The translations under genes and the position numbers were made by a program. Positions 54,621-62,943 of a DNA stretch of 64,000 nt are shown in pieces. The DNA lies in NCBI RefSeq assembly GCF_000826185.2, contig NZ_LN648874.1:558001-622000 (forward strand), in the 5' to 3' direction. The DNA comes from Microbacterium gorillae. GTDB lineage: Bacteria; Actinomycetota; Actinomycetes; Actinomycetales; Microbacteriaceae. Positions within the stretch are counted from its first letter, which is position 1; each line of letters begins with the position of its first letter. A model generated the notes under the pieces. That model had not been told where the DNA came from, did no database searches, and was given only the letters and a program-made list of their open reading frames with translations.

Positions 54621-55538
54621 TCAGGCGGTGTCTCCGGGGCGCCATCCCGCGGCCCAGAGCGCGCGGGACACGCGCGCCACGACGCCTGGACCGTCGCCGG
54701 TGAGGTGATGATTCAGCACCCGAACCAGGACCCACCCCGCATCGCGGATGTCATCCCACCGGTCCGCATCCCGTTGGAACTGAGCTGCATCGTCGGCATG
54801 CTGCCGGCCGTCGAACTCGACGCCGACGCGCCACCGCGGAAAGGCGAGGTCAAGGCGAGCGATGAAGGTCCCGTGCGCGTCGAACACATCCGGATTCAAC
54901 TCGGGTTCCGGAAGACCGGCCCGGCAAAGGAGCAGACGCAGGTCGGTCTCCTTGGGTGACTCGGCCCCGTCTCGCACCTCGGCGAGCAACGGACGGAACC
55001 GCCCGCGGTGACTGGCGCTGAGTTCCACCGCGAGATCATCGAGCGTCACCAGCCGCCGCGAGCGATGGATCAGATGATCGGCGGCCGCGATCATCGCGTC
55101 GCCACTCCACAATCCGCAGGACTGCGCCCAGGCCCGGGCGGGCTGCTCCACGGGCAGAGCGCCGTCGTGCGGCAGCCCGCTCTCCCGGGGCCGCAGCCGG
55201 TGGCCGATCACGCCGCGGGTGCGGGGCGGCTGGGCGGGCATCATCGCGGCGACGTGCAGAACCTCGGTGGCCCCGGGCGGCGACGGCGCACCCCAGAGTC
55301 GGAGCGCGGTGGTGTGGCTGAAGAACTGCCCGGGCAACAACCGGGGCACATAGCGGCGGCACAGGGCCTCCGTCCGTTCCCGCTCACCGTCCGGAAGCTC
55401 CGCGTCGGCCCACTGTCTGACGCCACGGTACGGCCGCGCGAACCGCGGCCCGCGCAAGGACCCGGGCGGGATCCCGGCGACGCTCCCCTCCGCGAGCGAG
55501 AACGCCTCGTGGCCGAACGGACTGGAACGAATCGTCAT
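54621..55538 (-). CDS. DUF559 / PD-(D/E)XK endonuclease-domain protein
   Basis: 305 residues from ATG 55538. The C-terminal DUF559 (Vsr-like) domain has ARLDLAFPRWRVGVEFDGRQHADD near 235-258, giving the Asp and Glu-x-Asp of a PD-(D/E)XK fold, then DAGWVLVRVLNHHL. The N-terminal part (YRGVRQWADAELPDGERERTEAL...SHTTALRLWGAP) resembles AbiEi-type antitoxin proteins. The function is unknown; many actinobacteria have paralogues. Start is moderately sure: only AGGGG abuts the ATG, and an open frame extends to 55643. Confidence 0.7.
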   Translation of the reverse strand: MTIRSSPFGHEAFSLAEGSVAGIPPGSLRGPRFARPYRGVRQWADAELPDGERERTEALCRRYVPRLLPGQFFSHTTALRLWGAPSPPGATEVLHVAAMMPAQPPRTRGVIGHRLRPRESGLPHDGALPVEQPARAWAQSCGLWSGDAMIAAADHLIHRSRRLVTLDDLAVELSASHRGRFRPLLAEVRDGAESPKETDLRLLLCRAGLPEPELNPDVFDAHGTFIARLDLAFPRWRVGVEFDGRQHADDAAQFQRDADRWDDIRDAGWVLVRVLNHHLTGDGPGVVARVSRALWAAGWRPGDTA

Positions 55539-55633
55539 CCCCTGACAGTGCTCCGCAGCGAGCCCTGCCAGACGTGCGCGCGGCGCATCCGGAGCACCCG
55601 ACACGCGCCCCGTCCTGGGGAGGACCCGCGCCA

Positions 55634-55687
55634 TCGCTCTCAATCGCGACAGTTCCCAGCGCCCGGAAGTGTCGCAGGAGTGAGCGA
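55634..55687. repeat. Structured hairpin repeat, copy C
   Basis: Arms 55634-55656 and 55665-55687: TCGCTC with GAGCGA outside, GCGACA.TTCC with GGAA.TGTCGC inside, loop CAGCGCCC. It lies about 96 bases upstream of the DUF559 gene. Confidence 0.75.
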
Positions 55688-55697
55688 CAGCGGGGAT

Positions 55698-55747
55698 GCT
55701 CCCGATCGCGGCAGCTCCACTCGCGCGAAAGTGTCACGAGTGGGAGC
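55698..55747. repeat. Structured hairpin repeat, copy D
   Basis: GCTCCC (55698-55703) with GGGAGC (55742-55747) outside and a weaker inner stem; the right arm sequence GTGTCACGAGTGGGAGCGAC is close to those of C and E. It lies 25 bases after the adenosine deaminase stop. Confidence 0.65.
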
Positions 55748-55771
55748 GACCCGGGGTGGGGTCGCAGCGGG

Positions 55772-56887
55772 TCAGACGTCGAAGCCTTCGCCGATGATCT
55801 CGATGAGCTCCTCGCGCTCCTCGACGGAGAGGAAGGCGGCCGCGGCGGCGTTGAGCTGGAAGGCCTCGATGTCCTCGAGGTCGTAGCCGAACGCCTCGAC
55901 CAGCAGAGCCAGCTCACGCGTCAGCGAGGTACGGCTCATCGTCCGATTGTCGGTGTTCACGGTCACCGCGAAGCCGAGCTGGTAGAGCAGGTCGAACGGG
56001 TGGTCGGCGATCTGGTCGCCCCACTCCGCGATCGCACCGGTCTGCACGTTCGAGGACGGCGACAGCTCCAGCGGGATCTCCCGGTCCCGGACCCAGCGGG
56101 CCACGTCACCGAACTGGACGCGCACCTCCTCGGCGTCCCGGTCCACGATGGTGAGGTCCTCGGCCAGGCGCACGCCGTGGCCGAGGCGCATGGCACGGCC
56201 GTCCACGAGTGCGCTGCGGATGGACTCGACGCCGTCCCCCTCGCCGGCGTGCACCGTGGTGGGGAAGAAGTTTTCCGCGAGGTAGTCGAACGCCTCGCGG
56301 TGGCCGGACGCGGGATACCCGGCCTCCGGACCGGCGATGTCGAACCCGACCACGCCCTCGCCGCGGTTCGCGACCGCGAGCCGAGCGACGCTCACCGCGT
56401 CGTCCTGGTTGCGCATGGCGGACAGCAGCTGGTTCACCCGGATGTCGTGACCCCGCGCCGACGCGGCGTCCTCCCCCGCTTCGAGCCCCTCGCGCACGGC
56501 GTCCACCGCGTCCTCGAGGGAGAGGCCACCGGCGACGTGCAGCTGCGGGGCCCAGCGGACCTCGCCGTACACGACGCCGTCCGCGGCCAGGTCCTCGACG
56601 TACTCCCGCGCCACCCGGACCAGCGCCTCGCGCGTCTGCGTGACGTCGGTGGTGAGGCGGAAGACCTCGAGGTAGGACTCCAGCGAGCCACCGGAGGTCT
56701 GCTGCAGCATCCACGCGACGAGCCCATCGGCGTCGGCGGCGGGTGCGTCGACGCCCGCATCCCGCGCCAGCTCGATGATCGTGGCCGGACGGATCGCACC
56801 GTCGAGGTGGTCGTGCAACGACACCTTCGGCAGGGAGCGCAGGGAGACGCCGTCGATGCTGACGTCGCCGGAGGCATCGATGGTCAT
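55772..56887 (-). CDS. add: Adenosine deaminase
   Basis: 371 residues. VSLHDHLDGAIRP carries the zinc His pair (HxH), VHAGEGDGVESI the third His and catalytic Glu region, RLGHGVRL the catalytic His, and VTVNTDNRTMSRTSL the zinc Asp. It deaminates adenosine and deoxyadenosine. GGAAGGA precedes ATG 56887. Last gene of the nucleoside operon; order add-deoA-cdd matches Rv3313c-Rv3315c. Confidence 0.95.
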   Translation of the reverse strand: MTIDASGDVSIDGVSLRSLPKVSLHDHLDGAIRPATIIELARDAGVDAPAADADGLVAWMLQQTSGGSLESYLEVFRLTTDVTQTREALVRVAREYVEDLAADGVVYGEVRWAPQLHVAGGLSLEDAVDAVREGLEAGEDAASARGHDIRVNQLLSAMRNQDDAVSVARLAVANRGEGVVGFDIAGPEAGYPASGHREAFDYLAENFFPTTVHAGEGDGVESIRSALVDGRAMRLGHGVRLAEDLTIVDRDAEEVRVQFGDVARWVRDREIPLELSPSSNVQTGAIAEWGDQIADHPFDLLYQLGFAVTVNTDNRTMSRTSLTRELALLVEAFGYDLEDIEAFQLNAAAAAFLSVEEREELIEIIGEGFDV

Positions 56888-56928
56888 GCCGGGTCCTTCC
56901 GGAGCAGTGAGAGGGGGTCAGCCGCAGA

Positions 56929-58221
56929 CTACGCGGTGATTCGCTCGCGCACGAGGGGGTGCGTTTCGGGCGCGTCGTCGGCGATCTCCCACGCGCCCTC
57001 GACGGCCTCCAGCGCACGCTCGAAGCGCGCCGCGTCGTCCGCGAGCAGCGTGAACAACGGAGCACCGGCCTCGATGCGGTCCCCCGGCTTGGCGTGCAGG
57101 TCGATGCCCGCGGCGTGCACGACGGCGTCGGTGGCCCGAGCGCGTCCGGCTCCCAGGCGCCACGCGCCGATGCCGAACGGCAGGGCCTCCATGCGGGTGA
57201 CGTACCCGGACCGCGATGCGGTCACGGTGTGGGTCTCGCGCGCCTCGGGAAGCGCACCGTCCGGATCTCCACCCTGAGCGGCGATCATGCCGCGCCAGGA
57301 ATCCATCGCGCGACCGTCGGCCAGTGCGGCCTCCACGTCGGCGTCCGGACGACCGGCGAGCGTCAGCATCTCGCGGGCGAGCGCCACCGTCAGTTCCACG
57401 ACGTCGGCGGGTCCGCCGCCGGCGAGCACCTCGACGGACTCACGGACCTCGTTCGCGTTGCCGATGGTCAGCCCCAGCGGGGTGCCCATGTCGGTCAGCA
57501 GCGCGGTGGTGTGCACGCCCGAGTCGGTACCGAGCTGGACCATCGTCCGCGCGAGCTCCCGCGCCTTGTCGATGTCCTGCATGAACGCACCGGAACCGAA
57601 CTTCACGTCCAGAACGAGCGCGTCCGTACCCTCGGCGATCTTCTTGGACATGATGCTCGAGGAGATCAGCGGGATGGCCTGGACCGTGCCGGTCACGTCC
57701 CGCAGGGCGTAGAGCTTCTTGTCCGCAGGGGCGAGACCGGAACCGGCGGCGCAGATCACCGCGCCGACCTCGGAACGCATCTGCTCGAACATCTCCTCGT
57801 TGCTCAGCGACGCGCGCCAGCCGGGGATGGATTCGAGCTTGTCCAGCGTGCCGCCGGTGTGGCCGAGACCACGGCCGGACAGCTGCGGCACGGCGACCCC
57901 GAAGCACGCCACCAGCGGTGCCAGCGGCAGGGTGATCTTGTCCCCGACGCCGCCGGTGGAGTGCTTGTCCACGGTCGGCTTGCCGAGGCCGTCGAAGCTC
58001 ATCCGCTCGCCGGACGCGATCATCGCGTCGGTCATGACACGGATCTCTTCCCGGCTCATGCCGTTCAGCAGGATCGCCATGGCGAAGGAGGACATCTGCG
58101 CGTCCGAGACGTAGCCGCGGGTGAAGGCGTCCACCATCCAGCGCAGGGCGTCATCCGGAACCGGGTGCTTGTCGCGCTTGGCGCTGATCACGTCGACGGC
58201 GTCGAACGGCTCAACGCTCAT
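56929..58221 (-). CDS. deoA: Thymidine (pyrimidine-nucleoside) phosphorylase
   Basis: 430 residues. KHSTGGVGDKITLPLAP is the phosphate-binding signature, GRGLGHTGGTLDKLESIPG the second family signature, and SSSIMSKKIAEG carries the base-binding Ser/Lys. It splits thymidine or deoxyuridine with phosphate. Its start overlaps the cdd stop (ATGA), so the deaminase product passes to it. Confidence 0.95.
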   Translation of the reverse strand: MSVEPFDAVDVISAKRDKHPVPDDALRWMVDAFTRGYVSDAQMSSFAMAILLNGMSREEIRVMTDAMIASGERMSFDGLGKPTVDKHSTGGVGDKITLPLAPLVACFGVAVPQLSGRGLGHTGGTLDKLESIPGWRASLSNEEMFEQMRSEVGAVICAAGSGLAPADKKLYALRDVTGTVQAIPLISSSIMSKKIAEGTDALVLDVKFGSGAFMQDIDKARELARTMVQLGTDSGVHTTALLTDMGTPLGLTIGNANEVRESVEVLAGGGPADVVELTVALAREMLTLAGRPDADVEAALADGRAMDSWRGMIAAQGGDPDGALPEARETHTVTASRSGYVTRMEALPFGIGAWRLGAGRARATDAVVHAAGIDLHAKPGDRIEAGAPLFTLLADDAARFERALEAVEGAWEIADDAPETHPLVRERITA

Positions 58222-58616
58222 CGCGCGGCCTCCTCGAGGTTGCGGGGACCGAACGCGTCCGGCAGCACCTCATCGATCGTGCGGATCCCGGACACCGTCT
58301 CCAGCAGCATGCCGTCGATGGCGTGCTCGAACAGCAGCTGGCGACAGCGACCGCACGGCATCAGGGTCTGGCCGTCGCCATCCACGCACACGAACGCGAC
58401 GAGCTTGCCGCCGCCGGACAGGTGCAGGGCCGAAACCAGCCCGCACTCGGCGCACAGCGTCACACCGTAGGAGGCGTTCTCCACGTTGCAGCCGGACACG
58501 ATGCGTCCGTCGCTGACCAGAGCGGCGGCACCGACCCGGTAGTGCGAGTACGGCACGTAGGCCTTGCCCATCGCCTCGGTGGCTGCGGTGCGCAGCTCAT
58601 CCCAATCGATGTCCAT
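58218..58616 (-). CDS. cdd: Cytidine deaminase
   Basis: 132 residues, the size of homotetrameric cytidine deaminases. CNVENASYGVTLCAECGL gives the zinc Cys and catalytic Glu, PCGRCRQLLFE the other two zinc Cys, and YVPYSHYRVGAA the substrate strand. It deaminates cytidine and deoxycytidine. It lies 40 bases after the permease gene. Confidence 0.96.
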   Translation of the reverse strand: MDIDWDELRTAATEAMGKAYVPYSHYRVGAAALVSDGRIVSGCNVENASYGVTLCAECGLVSALHLSGGGKLVAFVCVDGDGQTLMPCGRCRQLLFEHAIDGMLLETVSGIRTIDEVLPDAFGPRNLEEAAR

Positions 58617-58656
58617 GGTGAGTTCCTCCTCGGCGGCTCGTGGCCGCGCTCGAATG

Positions 58657-59961
58657 TCAGGACTTGATGTAGGGCTTGCCGGATGCGGCCGGCCCCTGGA
58701 TGCGACCGACGAAACCGGCGACCGCGATCAGCGTGACGATGTACGGCAGCATCAGCAGGAACTCCTTCGGCACCGGCGAGCTGAGCGCCGTGAAGGTGTT
58801 CTGCAGGTTCTGCGCGAAGCCGAACAGCAGCGCCGCGAACGTCGCGCGCACCGGGTCCCAGCGGCCGAAGATGACGGCGGCGAGGGCGATGAAGCCGAGG
58901 CCGTTGGTCATGTTCTGGGTGAACGTCGGCACGGACGCGAGCGTGAAGTACGCGCCACCGATGCCGGCCAGCGCACCCGCCAGCAGCACGTTCCAGAACC
59001 GGGTCGGGTTGACCTTGATGCCGACCGTGTCGGCGGCCTTCGGATACTCACCCACGGCCCGCACGCGCAGACCCCAGCGAGTGCGGTACAGGCTGAAGGC
59101 GACCAGCGGCACGACGATGTACATCAGGTACACGATGAAGGGCTGGTTGAACAGGATCGGCCCGATGATCGGGATGTCACCCAGCAGCGGGATCTTGATG
59201 CTCTCGAACGACACCGGCGAGTTCAGCGCCGCCGTGTTCGGGACCAGGACGATCTGGTACAGGAAGCTCGTCAGACCCAGCACCAGGACGTTCAGCACGA
59301 CACCGATGATCACCTGCTCGACGAGGTACTTGATCGCGAAGGCGGCCAGGACGAAGGCGACCAGAACACCGCCGATCATGGCACCGATGAGCCCGACGTA
59401 GGGGTTCTTGGTGATGGTCGAGGCGATCGCGGCGGAGAACGCGCCGAGCAGGAACTGCGCCTCGATGGCGACGTTGACGACGCCGACGCGCTCACCGATG
59501 ATGCCGCCCAGGGCGCCGAAGACCAGGGGCACGGCGAGCGAGAGCGCTCCACCGAGCAGGCCGACCACGGGCACCCGGCCGGACGCACCGGCGGCGGCCC
59601 AGGTGATGAAGGCGAACACCGCGAGCACGGCGAACACCGTCGGCGCCCAGGTTCCGGCCGAACGCCGGGTCAGCGCTGCGAACCAGCACCAGGCCGTGAT
59701 CAGCACCAGGATGACCATCACGACGGCGATCGTGGCATCCGCGGGGACCGGCAGGTCGCCCAGCGTGATGTCGATCCGCTGCGCCTTCTTGGTGGGATCC
59801 AGGGCGTACACCGCGGTTCCGGACCGGGGCGCGAGCGTCAGCAGCAGGCCGAGCAGCACCAGCACCACGGTGAGCGCGATCGGCACCTTCAGCTTCAGCG
59901 GGGCCCGGACGACCGCGCCCTCGGGGGGCGGGGCGGACACGGTCGTCTGCGCGGCGGTCAT
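58657..59961 (-). CDS. Nucleoside ABC transporter permease (second, NupQ/BmpC-like)
   Basis: 434 residues from ATG 59961, overlapping the first permease stop (ATGA); a longer open frame upstream is a shadow. About ten helices; EFLLMLPYIVTLIAVAGFVG and the EAA-like RAVGEYPKAADTVGIKV are typical of the BPD_transp_2 family. The N-terminal 150 residues hold an extra soluble loop (KKAQRIDITLGDLPVP). With the other permease it imports nucleosides delivered by the BMP lipoprotein. Confidence 0.9.
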   Translation of the reverse strand: MTAAQTTVSAPPPEGAVVRAPLKLKVPIALTVVLVLLGLLLTLAPRSGTAVYALDPTKKAQRIDITLGDLPVPADATIAVVMVILVLITAWCWFAALTRRSAGTWAPTVFAVLAVFAFITWAAAGASGRVPVVGLLGGALSLAVPLVFGALGGIIGERVGVVNVAIEAQFLLGAFSAAIASTITKNPYVGLIGAMIGGVLVAFVLAAFAIKYLVEQVIIGVVLNVLVLGLTSFLYQIVLVPNTAALNSPVSFESIKIPLLGDIPIIGPILFNQPFIVYLMYIVVPLVAFSLYRTRWGLRVRAVGEYPKAADTVGIKVNPTRFWNVLLAGALAGIGGAYFTLASVPTFTQNMTNGLGFIALAAVIFGRWDPVRATFAALLFGFAQNLQNTFTALSSPVPKEFLLMLPYIVTLIAVAGFVGRIQGPAASGKPYIKS

Positions 59962-61358
59962 GCGGACACCACCTTCTCGTTCTGCTTGGAGGCCTTCTTC
60001 GCGGCTCGCTCCGACTTGGCGCGGGCGATCGCGGCGAGTTCGACGTCCGTCTTCGGGAGGAAGAAGATCGAACGCACCAGCGGCGGCGCCGCGATGAAGA
60101 GCACGATGATCGACTGCACCACCGTGACGATCTCGGCGGGAATGCCTTGCCCGGCCATGCCGAACGAACCGGCCTTCAGCGCGCCGAACAGGAGCCCGGC
60201 GGCGAACACGCCGCCGGCCCGCGAGCGTCCGAGCAGCGCGACCGTGATCGCGGAGAAGCCGATGCCGGCGTCGAACGCGTTGTTGAATCCGGACGTGGTC
60301 ACCACGGTCACCTGGTAGGAGCCGGCCACACCGGCGAGGGCGCCGGCGAACACCATGGCGTAGACGTACATGCGCGGCACGCTGATTCCTGCGGCACGCG
60401 CGGCGAGCGGGTTCTGTCCCACCGCCCGCATCCGGAAGCCGAGGGCCGAACGCTCCATCAGCCACCACACGATGATCGTGATGATGATGACGACGACCAG
60501 GCCGACGTTCAGGCCCGGCAGCTGCGGTCCGAACAGCGGCGGCAGCTGCGCGCTCTCCGGCGTCGGGACCGACTGCGACTGATTCGAGCCGGGCTTCTGC
60601 AGACCGGGGGTGCGAACCAGGAAGCCCACGAGGTTCAGGGCGATCCAGTTCAACATGATCGTCAGGATCACCTCGTGCGCGCCCGTGCGCGCCTTCAGGA
60701 ACCCGGCGATGAAGCCCCAGAGCGCTCCGCCGAGCGCGGCCACGATGATGGTGAGCGGGATGTGCAGCCACATCGGCAGGTCCATCTGGAAGGACAGGAA
60801 ACCGGCGAAGACGCCGGCGATGAGCATCTGCCCCTGCGCACCGATGTTGAACAGACCGACGCGGAAGGCCAGACCGACGCCGAGACCGGCGAGGATCAGG
60901 GGCACCGCGAAGCTGAGCGTGTTCGTGAACGGCCGGATGAACCGGATGAAGTTCTGTGCCTGCGGGTCGACGATGGAGCCGCGGAACAGCGCGTAGTAGC
61001 CGTTGGAGACCGCGTGCCAGACGGCGGCGAGCATGTCACCGGGGCGGGCGAAGAAGTAGCCCGCCGTCTTCTGCACGTTGTCATCGGTGACCGCGATCAG
61101 GATGCCGCCGATGATGAAGGCCGCCACGATCGCGAGGATCGTCGTGACGACGCTGCCGCGCAGGATCTCCCGGATCACGGTGTTCGAGACGTTCGGAATC
61201 CGCTCCGGACGCTCGCCGGGAGGCGTCTCGGCAGCCAGCGCCGCACGGGTGTCGGCGATGCCCCCGGGCACGTTCCGGTCCCCCGCGACGGCTTCCGCCG
61301 CGGCGGTGGGGCCGTCGGCGAGCGGGTCCGAGCGTCCGGTCAGCTTGTCGTCGCTCAT
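59958..61358 (-). CDS. Nucleoside ABC transporter permease (first, NupP/BmpB-like)
   Basis: 466 residues. A hydrophilic N-terminal tail of about 60 residues precedes nine or ten helices. RVGLFNIGAQGQMLIAG and MRAVGQNPLAARAAGISV are the family's substrate and EAA-type segments. A Lys/Ala-rich cytosolic end (SERAAKKASKQNEKV) follows. It starts at ATG 61358, coupled to the ATPase stop (ATGA). Confidence 0.9.
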   Translation of the reverse strand: MSDDKLTGRSDPLADGPTAAAEAVAGDRNVPGGIADTRAALAAETPPGERPERIPNVSNTVIREILRGSVVTTILAIVAAFIIGGILIAVTDDNVQKTAGYFFARPGDMLAAVWHAVSNGYYALFRGSIVDPQAQNFIRFIRPFTNTLSFAVPLILAGLGVGLAFRVGLFNIGAQGQMLIAGVFAGFLSFQMDLPMWLHIPLTIIVAALGGALWGFIAGFLKARTGAHEVILTIMLNWIALNLVGFLVRTPGLQKPGSNQSQSVPTPESAQLPPLFGPQLPGLNVGLVVVIIITIIVWWLMERSALGFRMRAVGQNPLAARAAGISVPRMYVYAMVFAGALAGVAGSYQVTVVTTSGFNNAFDAGIGFSAITVALLGRSRAGGVFAAGLLFGALKAGSFGMAGQGIPAEIVTVVQSIIVLFIAAPPLVRSIFFLPKTDVELAAIARAKSERAAKKASKQNEKVVSA

Positions 61359-62860
61359 GCTGCGTCCTTCTCTCCGGCCATGAGGAGGCCGAGCACGTCG
61401 CGCGGCGTGTCCGCCGGCACGATGGCCATGATGCGTCCGCGGTACATCACCGCGATCTTGTCCGCGAGCTGCGTGACCTCGTCGAGCTCGGTGGAGACCA
61501 CCACCACCGGGACACCGGCGTCGCGGGTCTCGATGATGCGCTTGTGGATGAACTCGATGGAACCGACGTCGACACCGCGGGTGGGCTGCGAGGCGATCAG
61601 CAGTCTCAGTTCGCGGCTGAGCTCCCGGGCGATGACGACCTTCTGCTGGTTACCACCGGACAGCGCGGCCGCGGCCTGGTCCGGCCCCTGCGTGCGGATG
61701 TCGTACTCCGAGATGCGGTCGCGGGCGAACTCGTCCAGCGATCCGCGGCGGATCGTTCCGGCGGAGATGAAGGCCGGATCGCTGGAGCGATCGAGCATGA
61801 GGTTCTCGGCGATCGAGAACGTGCCGACCAGGCCGTCCTCATTGCGATCCTCCGGGACGAAGCCGACGCCGGCGTCCAGCACGGCGCGCACGCTCTTGCC
61901 GACGAGGGTCACGCCGTCCAGGTCCGCGGTTCCGGTGACGCGCTGCTGCATGCCGACCAGGGCCTCAACGAGCTCGGTCTGACCGTTGCCCTGGACACCG
62001 GCGATCGCGAGCACCTCGCCCGGGTGGACGTCGAAGCTGACGTGGTCGACCACGAGCGCCCCGGTGGGGGTCTGCACCGACAGGTCGGCGACGCGCAGAC
62101 CGCCCGAGCGCACGTTCGGTGCTCCCTTGTGCACGGTCAGCTCGACGGCGCGACCGACCATTGCGGACGCCAGTTCGGCGTTGCTCGCGGTGGGCTCTGC
62201 CTGTCCGACGACCTTGCCCAGGCGGATGATCGTGATGCGGTCCGCCACTTCGCGGACCTCACGGAGCTTGTGGGTGATGAAGACGATGGCGGTGCCCTCG
62301 TCGCGCAGCTGACGCATGATCGCCATCAGCTCGTCCGTCTCCTGAGGCGTCAGCACCGCGGTCGGCTCGTCGAAGACCAGGACTCGGGCGTCGCGGGAGA
62401 GGGCCTTGATGATCTCCACGCGCTGCTGCACACCGACCGGCAGATCGCCGACGATGGCGTCCGGGTCGATCTCGAAACCGAACCGTGCGGCGACGGAGCG
62501 GACGTGCTCGCGCGCGGCCGCCAGGTCGAGGATGCCGCCGGCCTTGGTCTCCTCGTGGCCGAGCATCACGTTCTCGGCGACGGTGAAGACGGGGATCAGC
62601 ATGAAGTGCTGGTGGACCATCCCGATGCCGGCCGCCATCGCGTCCCCGGGGCCGGCGAAGGCCTGCACCTTGTCGTCGAGCAGGATTTCACCCTCATCGG
62701 CCTGGTACAGGCCGTACAGGACGTTCATCAGGGTGGACTTTCCGGCGCCGTTCTCACCGAGCAGCGCGTGGATCTCTCCGGGCTGGACGACGAGGTCGAT
62801 GTGGTCGTTGGCGACGAGCGGGCCGAACCGCTTGGTGATGCCGCGGAGCTCGAGCTTCAT
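61355..62860 (-). CDS. Nucleoside ABC transporter ATP-binding protein (two ABC domains)
   Basis: 501 residues, two fused ABC modules as in RbsA/NupO. Domain 1: LLGENGAGKSTLMNVL, signature LPVGVQQRVEI, VLVFDEPTAVLTP. Domain 2: VAGVQGNGQTELVEAL (degenerate Walker A, lacking the Lys-Ser/Thr of an active site), signature LSGGNQQKVVIAREL, and LIASQPTRGVDVGS. Asymmetry of this type is normal in the family. It powers both permeases. Confidence 0.93.
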   Translation of the reverse strand: MKLELRGITKRFGPLVANDHIDLVVQPGEIHALLGENGAGKSTLMNVLYGLYQADEGEILLDDKVQAFAGPGDAMAAGIGMVHQHFMLIPVFTVAENVMLGHEETKAGGILDLAAAREHVRSVAARFGFEIDPDAIVGDLPVGVQQRVEIIKALSRDARVLVFDEPTAVLTPQETDELMAIMRQLRDEGTAIVFITHKLREVREVADRITIIRLGKVVGQAEPTASNAELASAMVGRAVELTVHKGAPNVRSGGLRVADLSVQTPTGALVVDHVSFDVHPGEVLAIAGVQGNGQTELVEALVGMQQRVTGTADLDGVTLVGKSVRAVLDAGVGFVPEDRNEDGLVGTFSIAENLMLDRSSDPAFISAGTIRRGSLDEFARDRISEYDIRTQGPDQAAAALSGGNQQKVVIARELSRELRLLIASQPTRGVDVGSIEFIHKRIIETRDAGVPVVVVSTELDEVTQLADKIAVMYRGRIMAIVPADTPRDVLGLLMAGEKDAA

Positions 62861-62897
62861 AGATGATCACCCTACTCAGGAGGTACGGAGGACGACA

Positions 62898-62933
62898 GAT
62901 GCGGCCGGGCGGAGGATTCCGCCCGGCCGCATC
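62898..62933 (-). promoter_or_regulatory. Strong intercistronic hairpin after the BMP lipoprotein gene
   Basis: A perfect 16-bp stem (62898-62913 with 62918-62933), loop GGAT, ten bases after the lipoprotein stop and 38 bases before the ATPase start. No T tract follows. It may keep the binding-protein message more abundant than the rest of the operon. Confidence 0.7.
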
Positions 62934-62943
62934 CGGGAGTGGG

